64,000 nt of DNA from assembly GCA_036852015.1 (NCBI GenBank), contig JAANDG010000410.1, positions 62,001 to 126,000 on the forward strand. Direction: 5' to 3'. This document shows, one piece after another, positions 36,469 through 53,099 of this stretch. Source of the DNA: Pelodera strongyloides. Taxonomy: Eukaryota > Nematoda > Chromadorea > Rhabditida > Rhabditidae. The notes under the pieces are model-generated. The model saw nothing but the letters and a program-made list of their open reading frames with translations. It did no database searches and was not told the origin of the DNA. Within the stretch, counting starts at the first letter, position 1, and each line of letters opens with the position of its first letter. The position numbers and the translations under genes are program-made.

Positions 36469-38975
36469 CTTTAGCTTTCGAGGTGACCGACCTCTAATTC
36501 ACCTAGGATTATTTTAGATGTTGTACTTTCAGATTCGCTCGACATTGTAGGTGATGTCCATATTGTCCCTCCCGTTGGCGGAAGCGACCATTACGGCGTG
36601 GTCTGCAACCTCATTCTCGAAATTCCACCTTTGTCCAAAACCGGTAACTGTGTAAACTATTCCTCGGCCGATTTTGAAAAAGCTATGTCTATTATCGCCT
36701 CTTCTGATTTTTCTCGTTTCTGTTCGCCCTTTACGTCCATTCAGGATGATTATGATTTGTTGATTGGTATTATTAAATCTGCTCTTGATAGTTCTCTTCC
36801 CTCTTCGAATGCATTAGTTTCTAGTAAGCCTTATGTCCCTGCTCATATTGAAAGAGCAAAAGAACGTGCTGAAGTAGCTCTTGTGCAAATTGATGAACCT
36901 GGTGGCCAAGAAAATTTTGAGTATTCTGATAAGCGTTATCGCTCGCTGTGTAAGAAATTTGAAGCTAATATTGAACGTAGAGCTGTGTTTTCTAATGACC
37001 CTAAACGCTTTTACGCGTATCTCAATTCCAAGACGAAGGATCCGCAGGCCATATCGAGGAGATTTGAAGATCCGTGTACGAAAGGTGAGTTTCTCACCAA
37101 GGAATCTAGTATTGCTGATTCATTCGCCACTTATTTCCATTCTGTTTATTTATCTGATGATGATTGTCCCCTACCTTTTCTCTCCCCAAAACATGTTTCC
37201 GTTCCATTTGAAGATTAATTGTTCACTCTGTCCTCTGTTGAGAATGCAATGAAAAACTTGAGCCCCAAGAAATCTTTTACTCCTGAAGGGATTTCTTCTT
37301 TTGTTATAAAAAACAGCTTAAAGTAGTTTTAATGCCCTTGTTGTGTAAATTTTTTAACAAATCTTTTTTAACTGGGAAGGTTCCTAAGGAATGGCGACAT
37401 GCGATTGTTTCACCCCTTTCCAAAAAACCACCTCGCACGTCCATCCTTAACTACCGGCCAATTTCTCTCACCTCCTCATTTTGTAAATTATTTGAATTGG
37501 TAGTTAAGCATAAATTAACGTACCACATGTCTGTTAACGGTTTTTTGTCTCTTAATCAATTTGGCTTTCTAAAAGGCCGTAATACAACTTCGCAACTTCT
37601 TTTATGCTTATATGAATGGCTCTCTGCTAAAGAATCCGATGATAATTTGGAATGTGTTTATATTGATTTTGCTAAGGCGTTTGATGTTGTTAACCACCGT
37701 TTTCTCTTACATAAGCTTAAGAATTATGGTGTTTCTGACATAATGCTTAATTGGATTAGTTCTTATCTTGCAAACCGTACCTTTCAGGTTAGATACCAGA
37801 ATACTTTGTCTTCTATCAAGCCTTGCTCCAGTGGAGTACCTCAGGGTAGTGTTTTAGGCCCGTTGCTTTTCTTAATTTTTATTAATGATATTGACGATTG
37901 CTCTCTTGGAGATAGCTCCATTGTTATGTACGCGGATGATGTTAAGATTTCTCGTGTTATGCCGAAACTAGGGCCCTGGCCTGCCTGGAATGCTTTTCAA
38001 AAAGAACTTGGCAATATTTCCAGTTGGGCTGAGATATGGAAAATGACCATTTCTGAGCCAAAGTGTCAACATTTTTCTGTGACTACTAAGACCCACCACT
38101 CTTTTCCTCTTCGTTTAAATAATACCCTCATTCCACCAGTAACTGATGTCGTTCGTGATCTTGGTGTTTTGTTTTCTCCGGATTTATGTTTTAAGGCTCA
38201 TATTAAGCAAAGAATTAGTACTTCTTCTTGTTGTGCAAATCGTATACTTCGCTCCATTTGTCATCATAGCATTGATGTTTATCGTAAAGCTTATGTTACT
38301 TATTGTAGGCCCCTGCTTGAGTATGCAACCTCCGTTTGGTCGCCGTACCTGAAAGTGAGATTGACGCTATTGAAAAGGTACAGCGGCGTTTTACTAAACG
38401 TGTGCTTCGTAGAATTGACAGTGACTATTATAACTCGTTTTCCTATTCTGAACGTCTTGTTTTTTTTGGTCTCAAATCTCTCCATCATCGTAGAATTTTG
38501 TTCGATCTCATTGAATGTTTCAAAATTGTCCGAGGTTATAATGCACATCCGGTTTTGGCCAACATGTTTCAGGTGAATCACAGACCACGTCGAAATGGTA
38601 ACTCTTTAACTCTTATTCAGGATTCTGTTAAACTTACCCAACTCTGTTCTCGTTTAAGCACAGGGCCACTCGTTTGTGGAACCTACTTCCTGATAGTATT
38701 GTTCTTTCGAGTTCCGTTGATTCGTTTAAAACCCGCATTGACGAGCTTGATCTAATCGAGCTTTATGAAGTAGCAAATAGAAACATTCACCCTTAGTTAT
38801 TCACATGTACCTTCATTCCTTTGTTGTACATAGTTTTTGTCGCTTGTTATATGCGCTTTGTTACTCTCATTGTTATTTGTTTTGTTGTTGTTGTTGTTAT
38901 ATTATTATTGTCGTTTTTTTTTTGTCTTCCGCTTTACTTCGGTGTACACTGAATAAAGTATTCATATATTGTCAC
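36469..38975 (+). pseudogene. Non-LTR retrotransposon, CR1/Jockey-like, 5'-truncated and frameshifted
   Basis: Begins within the endonuclease domain (LDVVLSDSLDIV, then GGSDHYGVV). The first frame runs to a TAA near 37218. The reverse transcriptase core follows in another frame at 37332-38346: YRPISLTSSFCKLFE, GFLKGRNTTSQLL, the motif A region YIDFAKAFD, the motif B region GVPQGSVLGPLLFLIFIND and the YADD box. After about 38346 the frame shifts again, giving EKVQRRFTKRVLRR and a C-terminal block typical of CR1-like elements. The 3' end, near GAATAAAGTATTCATATATTG, is about 38975. Three frames plus internal stops mean this copy is dead, although the RT core itself is uninterrupted. Lies just upstream of the first thiolase. 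Clade assignment is from motif style only. Confidence 0.85.
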
Positions 38976-39040
38976 TCGTACGGATTCTCTTTTCTCTCTA
39001 ATCGTGATGTGATTTGTTTTTATTCTTGAAGTAATACTGA

Positions 39041-44011
<4,971 letters not shown>

Positions 44012-44762
44012 GTACTGTAACTTTATTGATTGATTTTTGTGATTAGCATGTTTATCGATTGGCAGATACAGGGGTTAGATTTTAGTATTAGTACGTATGC
44101 TGATTTTCAAACGTAGACAGTTGTGATGATCGATTTAACTCGTGAATCTGGTTTATTATGGGGACGATGACGTGTTGGGAACGATGAATAATTAATTGTG
44201 TTCCATATTCATATCATATCATATGAGTAATGAGGATTTATTAATAAGTAATTGTGATTTTGCTCTATATGGATGGGTAATATCGTAATATGGTGATTAG
44301 GTGGTGTCCGTCTGTGTTAGATCATGGTAACTACGATTCATCTGTTCCATAATTCACAATCAGTTTTTTTTCTCATTTCTGCAATGAAGAAAATTTGTGT
44401 CACGTTTTTTGAATCGTTGCGTCACCTGTGGTCTAGAGCCAGTGCCATATTTCGTTTTCTTATCTCTGCATTTCGCATGTGCTTCCCTGTTGTTTCGGTG
44501 AAATTCTGTATTTTCTCACCGTAAAGTCGGAGAGGGAGATAAGAATGGTGAGTAGTGACTGCGCGTTATCTTGTTGTACCTTTGTACATTATTCTTTGAC
44601 CATTACGTGCATTTCGTTTCATGGGGTTTCACTTTCGCTGTTTTATACGACCTTTTTGTACTAGGTGCCTTGTAATTTTATTGTTAATTAGATGTTAGCA
44701 GTGTTTCATGTGATTTATATTTTATAGATGTTAGGTTTTAGTAGGTGAATTAGTGCTTGCTG

Positions 44763-44768
44763 AATAAA
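44763..44768 (+). terminator. Possible poly(A) signal for thiolase 1
   Basis: AATAAA about 750 bases after the stop codon and 340 before the next gene. It is the clearest signal in the interval, but the implied 3' UTR is long. Confidence 0.35.
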
Positions 44769-44970
44769 ATGGTACTTTAATGAATTATGCGTTTGTTGTT
44801 ATTCTTTATATTTATACGAGGGGATTAAGTTTCCTGTGAAATATTTGCTACTGTAATTTGGTTAGGAAGTGATATTTCTGTCCGGTGTAGCCGTCGAATG
44901 GTTGTAATATATGTTAGTCCGATTTTAGTTTTGTAATTGTAGGGGGTATTGTTGTTATACCTCCTATAAT

Positions 44971-45108
44971 AGGCTGATTACCAAATTATACTGTATGCTG
45001 CTCAGGAATTACCTATATGCTAATTACGAAATTATACCGTATTTTGCTCAGGAATTACCAATATGCTAATTAACAAATTATACCGTATTCTGCTCAGGAA
45101 GATGACGT
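44971..45108 (+). repeat. Three 46-bp tandem units ending in a splice-acceptor-like TGCTCAGGAA
   Basis: Units start at 44971, 45017 and 45063, with the pattern ATGCTAATTA(C)NAAATTATACCGTATTNTGCTCAGG split over the unit. The third unit runs into the second thiolase, whose ATG is at 45102, five bases after its CTCAG. The period is exactly 46 and the units differ at only a few positions. Confidence 0.9.
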
Positions 45109-48100
45109 CAGAGGGGGTATTTATTCTATCGGGAGTGAGGACTCCGATTGGTTCTTTCCGTGGCTCATTATCAACGCTTACTCCCGTTGAGTTGGCTACC
45201 CACGCTGCACAGGAAGCAATTAGGAGATCGGGTACGGTAGTTACTAGTTACAGTCATTAGGCATAGTTGGGTAATTTTGGGTGTTATCTGTTGAAATCTC
45301 GGTTACACGCTTTACATTTTACCGTTGTTTTATAATAGGTAAAGTATTGTATGTGATTAAAGCCAAGGTCCAGGTCCTTCGGGGAGCTTATGCTTTACAA
45401 GATTGTTTAAAAAAAATTTTATTCTTTTACGCTTCAAGAGCGGTCCAAGGTCCCAGTAATTCCCTAATTTTTGCGGAATGTAGAGACGAAGTTTACTAGT
45501 AAAGATAAAGTGATAAAGTGAACCGGGTTATATCAACCGAATCCGCGGAAACGGTGCACCGGGGTCCAGCTCAGAGGCTGGACATACTGGCCATTTAAAC
45601 TTCCCGGTGGCCAATCTGCTCGGGAAGTCGATTTATCTCCGCTGGTTTTGCCCAGCTACCAACTTTTACACCTTTGGTGGGATGAGGGGGTTCCGGCCGG
45701 GAAGTTTACTAGTGTAAGGATTCGATTTATAATGTAGGATATTTTTTAGGTGTTGATGCATCAGAAATTGAGGAAACATTTGTGGGATGTGTGCTGACTG
45801 CTAATCAGGGTCAGAGTATCGCTAGGCAGATTGCGTTGGCTACAGGTTGGTTAGTTCATGTTAAAGCGAAATACTGGCCGGTTTTTGAAACGCATCGGGG
45901 ACAAGTGAATTTCTGCGTAGTTGTGCTAATACTGATAATTTGCTCGAATTTAGCATTTAGATCGATTTTTTATTCCAATTTATGTTCGTTTGCATATGCA
46001 GCACAAGAATGCTGGTCAACTTGTTTTGTTTCACAAACCGGCCGGTATTTCATGTTAAGTATTCTAATTTGGAGGTATAATCCAATCATTTGATTGGTGG
46101 CACTTGTTTACATTCAAACATAAAAACATTCAAACATATAAAAAAAAACATAAAAAAACAATCAAACATAAAAATGTTTATTGGGGTCTCAGGGTAAGAG
46201 GTTAGAGGTAAGAGCACACCTCCACGAGAGGATTCTAAAATTCTATCGCGAGACGATTCGGACACTAACTAGCGATATGCTGATTTGCTTACTTTCCATA
46301 TTTTAAATCTTTGTTAACTCATTAAAATAACTTTCAGGATTACCCAAGGATTCCCAGGCCGTGACTGTGAATAAAGTATGTTCGTCTTCAATGAAAGCCC
46401 TTCAACTTGCTACGTTATCGATTAAGGTTAGTTCGTTGTGTAGAGATTCTTGTATTCTGTATACTATGGGTTTCGGTTGACATCATAACATGTAGTTTGA
46501 CCTTCGCATAGAGTCTGGTAGTTAGTTAGATGTAGTGGAACAGCACGCTGAGCGTGTTTACTTCTTCTTGTAGAGTCCTTATTATTGACAGTGGTTAGAC
46601 TAGCAACTAGCTCCTTGGTGAACTTTATTGTAGTTGTAAGGTGATATTTAGGAGAATTGTAAGGTAGTGCAGGAACCAAGGTCAGATTATTGGGTACGCA
46701 CGTGGATGTTATTTCTTCATTTTTGGTTGTTTTTACAGGCTGGCTACCGTAAGAAGTGCCTTGTTGGAGGATGTGAGAGCATGAGCCAGGTGGGTTTTTT
46801 TAAACACATTTACTGATACTGACAATTAGTGACTGAGAAACTGAGACTGAGATATGTACACAAGGTCTGTCATAGGCAGAAAAGTGAATCGTTAGTCTCG
46901 CCGTGAATACATGCAGATTAATTGAAACATTGGGTTCAGTATTTTGGATCCGTGATTCAAGAAAGTAGTTCTTTTTCACTTACGTAACAGTAACATAGTC
47001 AGAAACGGCTCACATGCGTTGGTTTATTTACCAACATATCTATAACGTTGGTTCATTTACCTTATTTGATTGTTTCCATGAAGTTTTGAATGTTTCATTT
47101 AGGTGCCATTCTATGTCGCTCGCGGGGAAATCCCCTACGGCGGATTGAAGATGATTGTGAGTTTTATATTTCTTATTAATATTATGTCATGATGAATTAT
47201 TAATATCATGCCCATGATTAATGAATTTCGGGCAGCCGGAGCGGTTATGAACTCAGGCTATAGATGAGTCCATGAATACTTAATTTCGCGGAGCTGGATA
47301 GATTATTGGTAAAAGTATATAGTTGTATTGATACATAGCTTCATTGGAACATTGTGTTTTTAAACGAAAACTGAAATCGGAGTTTTTGAGGTTTTATACG
47401 AGGAGCCGTAACAGGGAGCGTTGTTCATCCGTGATAGAGTTGCGCATTGGTAGCGTTGTAGACGTTCAATTACGGGGCTTATTCAAATTCCCTATAGTGA
47501 GAGATATATCGCGAGAAGACAGAGGAGAGGGAAAGTGGAAAAAAGAGGGAAACCCTAGTCTTATATATCCTAATCGTTGTAAACTTTAGGACGGAATCGC
47601 GAGGGATGGTCTGGAAGACGCCATGTTGAAAAACCCAATGGGATTGTGTGCTGAGAAATCGGCGAAGGTTAGTTTTTGCTTTCATTACTGCATTTTCGTG
47701 CGCCTGTTTGGCGTCTTTGTATACGGTATCGTCGTAACCAGACGGTTATGTTTAGCTCGTCATCTTTACTTGTGATAAGCAAAATAAGTGGTTTCGCGCA
47801 AATATAAATAATAGGCTTTCAGGAGTACGGTATCACGCGTGAGGCCAGCGATGCATATGCGATTGAGAGTTATAAGAAGGCAGCCGATGCGTGGCAGGTA
47901 ATTATGTTTCTTTTGATACTTATTTTCAATTATCGCCGGTGTTTGAGCTTTGTGCTAACTTTGTATGCCTTGTCTGTTCTGTGTTAACGTAATTAGTCAG
48001 TATAAGCAGGATTGTAGGATTGTGTGCTTGTTGAAAGGCTATTCATATCTACATCTGTCCATTTGCCGGATTACGTTTATTATGACTTAATGACTTCTCT

Positions 48101-50917
48101 GGCGCAACTTGTCATGTTTAAGTTTACAAAGCTTATTACTACCTCAGTGAAGTTCTTACGACTAGTTCTTTTATCAATGAGATCACATATTTCCTCACTT
48201 CCTACTATACTTCTACTTTAGTCTGGTCGTTTCCGTGACGAGGTGGTCTCTGTATCGATTCCACAGAGAAGAGGCGATCCGGTTGTTGTTTCGGAAGACG
48301 AAGAATTTAAGAAGTTGATCGAGAGCAAGGTAACGTATTTCTGGAATTTGGTGCTTCAGGCAAATTGCGCTCGCATTTAACGGGTAAGGATCTAGAACTC
48401 AGTCGTTGGGGACCTGCGCAAAATTCAGAGGCCGTGTTCACCAACACACAGGGAGCCCTCCCTAGGGTCACTAGCGCTCTGAATCTCTTCTGCTCCCGCA
48501 CTCTTTAGCTCCCTGGGGAGCCCAGGGGATCCCAGGGAGGGCTCCCTACGTGTTGGTAAAAAAGACCTCTGTACTGGGAATGGAGCTAACCTTGCCTTTT
48601 TATGGCTAGTGTTCCTTTGTAATTTGTAATTGTAATCGTAACCTTACAAACAGTGTTGATTGTATTGAGCGCTGTTTACTGTGCCGTTGCTATTGTGATG
48701 CGATTTATCTCATACTCTCTGTAGTACCAGTACCTAGTGGAGTTGTATTTAAAGCCGGGTGTTTAGTTGACACTGTTTGTACCTACCATGACTTCACGCG
48801 CTAGTTCGTTCTATTTGATTACATGTTTACGTTTGAATATGTTCCACTGGCAAACTTTAGGGGGGCACTCTGTCTAAAGACAAGTGTTTCATTCACAACG
48901 TTTATGCAATGAGGTTGTCTCGCGTTATTAACTTGACGAATTTTAATTGTTGGAGCAAATTCAAACATTTAGGTGCCGTCTTTAACCGCAGTTTTCCTAA
49001 AAGACGGAACGGGAACGATTACCGCTGCTAATGCGTCGACGATCAACGATGGAGCAGTGGCTTCTGTGGTTGTGGCGGCTAGCCATATACCACAAGGGGT
49101 AGGTCGTAGGTCAATTGCTATTGCCAGGCTAATTGTTAATTGATGTAGTTGTAGTTTGTAGTTGGACAATCGTTTTTTGTTTGAACTCATACTCATTAGG
49201 CGTTGCTAGATCGGCAGTTAGTCCTTTACATAATTGTAGTGTTTACATAGTAGTAGAGAACAATTGCCGTAGAATTTATCCCCAAAGTGAGGCCGGGTTC
49301 GACTTTCGAAACAAATTCATTAATCATTACAACCGTATTTAGGTGCAACCTCTGTGCGAGATTGTCGCATTTGCTGAGTCGGGCGGAGAACCAGTGGACT
49401 TTACCGTGGCGCCTGTGGATGCTGTTAAGAAGGTGGGAATATATGGGCTTTACATGCAGCGAAGCTGAGGTAGGGTCCTCAGGTAGGGTCCTCAAGTAAT
49501 TTTGATGCGTAACATGGGGCTAACAGCGCGATGTTTCATATATTGAAATTGGTTCCGGAAATGGTCTAAAGCCTATCCGGAAATGGTCTGTATTGATAAC
49601 AATATGTTTCCCCAAATTACATATAAGTTGTAATGGTTTGCGGAGATGGTCAGACCAACCCGGAGGTGGTTGATGCGTCATTTTACGCATTGGTTTATGG
49701 CCAGGGTAGGGAGATAGAGAGAAGCCGAGAAGTAGTGTTGCAAGCCCCACACAAGATCAATCCAGCAGAGTAGTATCCGTTCTTTAAAATCCTACCCAAA
49801 TCGGGCAACGAACGTGCTAGACACCCAAAGCATTTACATATGATCCGTTTCAGTTGCTGAAGCAGTCTGGTTTGACCGCTCAAGACATCTCGTTGTGGGA
49901 AGTGAATGAAGCATTTTCGGTCACGGCGCTGGCTTTCATTAAGGTTTGTTTGTTTACCTGGGAGAGCTATGCGCCGGGTGCACTTTAACGTTTAACTCAT
50001 AATATTAGAAATACCGCTCCCCGAGTCCCCGATCTAGTGACTGACTAGCGAATAAGTGAATACGCTTTTTATCTTTATGTAAAAAGACAGTTGTTAATTG
50101 GGTCTCGGTTATAAGATGAGGGTTATAAGATGAGTTATGACTCGTTATTTCAGGCTCTTGATATTGATCCACTCCGCTTCAACGTGAAGGGCGGTGCTGT
50201 TGCGATGGGACATCCACTTGGGTAAGCTTTCTTATAGATAGAATTACCATAGCGCAGGTGTATAGAGGTAGGTTTCCACCTGTGCCATGCCTAAACGCGC
50301 CTCCTAATGTGCATCGGTGCTTGCGTGTAGACTCAGTTGGTATGTATCTGGGCCCATACATATTGTATTTGCATTTTTTCTTGTATTATGTGATGCTTCG
50401 AATTCCAATGTTTCGCATGGGACCTAAATATTGTATTTTCATAGCTTGGATAGTTTTTTTCCCGCTATTTGATTGGAATTTGAAGTCGATTGAGTATTTC
50501 CCACTAAGTTGTTGTAGTTTGATTTTTACATAGTGCGAGTGCTGCATTTTTTTATATGTAGATGGGCCTGATCCATGTAGGCTGTTATTAAAGTTTAAAG
50601 CGAAGTGCTGGCCGGTTTTTGAAATGCGTCGAGTAAACTGCCATTCTTATGCAGCTCATGCAAATGAACATAAATTAGACTAAAAAATCGAGCTAAATTC
50701 GAGTGAATAAATACGTAAGAATTCAGTTGTCCTTCAAAAACCGGCCGGTATTTCGCTTTGAATAATCTACGTTTTTTACAGTTAACTCCTGTTTAGCATG
50801 TCGGGTCTGCGTATCGTCAACTCGCTGGCACACAGTCTTTCGAGTGGCCAACTAGGCATTGCGGCCATTTGTAATGGAGGAGGAGAGGCCATGGCCGTGC
50901 TGATCAAGAAACCCTGA
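45102..50917 (+). CDS. Acetyl-CoA acetyltransferase (thiolase) paralogue, copy 2
   Basis: Thirteen exons: 45102-45231, 45750-45845, 46338-46426, 46739-46789, 47103-47156, 47590-47667, 47823-47897, 48222-48329, 48973-49098, 49343-49432, 49854-49943, 50154-50221 and 50797-50917. They total 1176 nt, an open frame of 391 residues. Landmarks: [15 protein letters not shown], nucleophile Cys90 in [35 protein letters not shown], Asn317 of NEAF, His349 of GHPLG and Cys377 of CNGGGE. The catalytic set is complete. Compared with copy 1 there are changes beside it: CSSG is [12 protein letters not shown] is GGCESMS, and two residues are inserted in [12 protein letters not shown]. Substrate range may therefore differ (inference). 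No targeting peptide is visible, so a cytosolic location is plausible. The ATG follows CTCAGGAAG, a likely trans-splice acceptor. Introns carry a SINE, two M1 MITEs and one M5 MITE. Confidence 0.95.
45501..45700 (-). mobile_element. SINE S1 copy with 13-bp target duplication
   Basis: Flanked by GAAGTTTACTAGT at 45488-45500 and 45701-45713. The tail side starts with AAAGATAAAGTGATAAAG; the body matches the copies at 17326 and 2794; the tRNA head is cut off inside the GGCCGG region. Sits in intron 1 of thiolase 2. Confidence 0.85.
45861..46058. mobile_element. MITE M1, copy d
   Basis: TTAA-AGCGAAATACTGGCCGG left and CCGGCCGGTATTTCATG-TTAA right, in intron 2 of thiolase 2. Confidence 0.8.
48428..48569. 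mobile_element. MITE family M5, copy c
   Basis: Termini GAGGCCGTGTTCACCAAC and GTTGGTAAAAAAGACCTC; inner GGGAGCCCTCCC/GGGAGGGCTCCC pair. In intron 8 of thiolase 2. Confidence 0.8.
50595..50762. mobile_element. MITE M1, copy e
   Basis: Left TTAA-AGCGAAGTGCTGGCCGG; right CCGGCCGGTATTTCGCT followed by TTGA, a mutated TTAA. Only about 30 bases upstream of the last exon of thiolase 2. Confidence 0.75.
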
Positions 50918-51636
50918 CTAGAGCAGCGGGAATCTCATCTGTGATTTGAAGTTGTGTAGGAGATTAGAGACATTCATATTATTCAAATTTCTGATGCACT
51001 GGTGAAGTGACCCTTGATGTTGGGGAGTGTCACCACTAGTATACGGTACCCCATTTCGAAATGAAATCACGTGCCAGATCGTCAGCGTGATAGTGATTTG
51101 GGGATATTCTGTGTAACGCTATTCTAATTTGCGAGGTTGCTACGTTATTAGTGTACGAGAAGTAAGAATTTTGTTGTAGGTTGTAGTTGTAAGGAACAAA
51201 TGAAAAAGAACTGAACGTAAAGTATATGATAGTTTCCTTGTAATTAATGCGAGTTTTGTGCGTATTTCTTTATTTTGCTTATCTTACTCAACTTAAACGA
51301 TGTCTCTCTACATTTTGTATACAGAGAATTTGAAATAGTTTTCGTTATCATTATATTATGACCATGGTGCCTTGGAGCTTCGGTGACTATTGTATGCGCA
51401 TGTTGTTACTTTCCCCCTTATTATCTCTATTATTTCAGGCCCATATTTGCCAACTTGAGCTTTCTATTTACCTAATTTCTCATGGTATTCAACGCATAAA
51501 TATACTATTTATTACATATAGGTGTTGATTTTATAGACGTGACTAAATTAAATTATACTTACTCGTATCACATGCATTACCACATATTTATAGATTTTTT
51601 TTCACTTAGTTTATAAGGCAGCTCATTATTTGCTTC
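50918..51636. other. 3' flank of thiolase 2, no gene recognised
   Basis: AT-rich sequence. No exon or clear poly(A) signal assigned. Confidence 0.35.
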
Positions 51637-51818
51637 TTAAAGCGAAATACCGGCCGGTTTTTCAAACACATCGAGTACACCAGCATTCTTATGCAGCGTA
51701 TGCAAATGAACATAAATTAGAAGAAAAAATTGAGCTAAAATCAAGCAACGTTGCATAAATTTGTAAGCATTCAGTTGTCCACGATGCGTTTCAAAACCCG
51801 GCCGGTATTTCGCTTTAA
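51637..51818. mobile_element. MITE M1, copy f
   Basis: TTAA-AGCGAAATACCGGCCGG and CCGGCCGGTATTTCGCT-TTAA, close to the family consensus. Confidence 0.85.
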
Positions 51819-52368
51819 ATGTTTATTAGACTTGATAAGATTACTGTGATTATGTTTTGTATTGTTAAACAAGTACCACTTGGCCGGTGATAACTCTCGC
51901 TATGTGAGCATTCCATTTTTGTAGTTGTTAAAGTTTTATTTTGCTTTGTATTATTTGGTTGAGGTAGTGGTGTGGTAGGTGAAGGTTACGATAAAGATGA
52001 TACTATAAAATTAGTATATTTTGAGAAACAGTGTATCCAACTCAGGACTCAGAACGAGACTACGGTAAGTACAAAACTAAATGTATGTGGAGAATTGGGT
52101 GGACAGCGAATCCTGAATCTTGGAAAAAGGTGTATTTTCCCGTAACTTAATAATTGATATGAATCTAGAGCTTATAGCAGAACCTATAGCGGGAGTTTGA
52201 GCTAGTTCCATGGAATAGTTGTCTTGTCTTAGTTAGTAGAAACCCTAACGTCTTAATACTAGTTTTCGGCGCTCGCAATAAGGCTGATTCCGGTCGTACT
52301 ACTTCTGAAGTTATGAGCCGCAGAGTTTCGAGATACAAAGTTACGTACGCAGATACTGTATATCCATT
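51819..52368. other. Convergent intergenic region, nothing recognised
   Basis: Lies between thiolase 2 (+) and chemoreceptor A (-). No supported feature. Confidence 0.35.
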
Positions 52369-53039
52369 TTACACCGTCCTATTTGGGTAGTATTTGGATT
52401 TCTTATTGTTAGGTTTCAGCGTGCGTTTTCCCCACGCCTCGTCGACTTGTCTGAAGTAGATTTCCTGTTCTTCCGATGTTTCGTAAATGAGTTGTTGTCC
52501 GAAAACGTTGGTGACCAAGTCCTGTGGTTTAACTTTGGTATTTCGGCCGAATAGATTTAGAAACTCGGCCCGGAGGAGGGGGTGACCGGCAATGGTGAGA
52601 AACATTTGAATGAAGAGCTGAAAGTGGAGGGTGTTAGGAATTAATAATAATTTTAAAGGCTTATGCACGTGGTTTGTGAGGAGTGTATTGGGGAACTGTA
52701 GAACTGTATACCAATATATTGTCTGCGTTGTTTTGTGTAAGAAATAGATCAGCAAATGACTAAAGGAAAGCCAGCCATCCCTAATTTCCCTAGTTACTAT
52801 GTATGTGTACATGCCCCCAGTCCGGTATAAGCCCGCTTAGGCATTTGTTACCTGTAATTGGTTCATCCAATAGTAGAAGATAGAGTAGAATGGAAAGTAA
52901 AAAGGATCATTTTCCTCCCAAATCCAATGATAAAATGCTAATGAGACGAAGTTAGCGCCGCACTTGAATGGCGCTAGGCATATAAGAAGCTGGGCGGCGC
53001 GCAGATTGCGAGCGGTTTGGAATCTGCAACAAAAAGCTA

Positions 53040-53099
<60 letters not shown>

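Noticed and set aside
37332..38346. Active retrotransposon
   Set aside because: The RT core is open, but frames change on both sides and the 5' end is missing.
44971..45108. CRISPR-like or satellite array
   Set aside because: Three contiguous 46-bp units without spacers in a nematode gene start; a simple tandem repeat.
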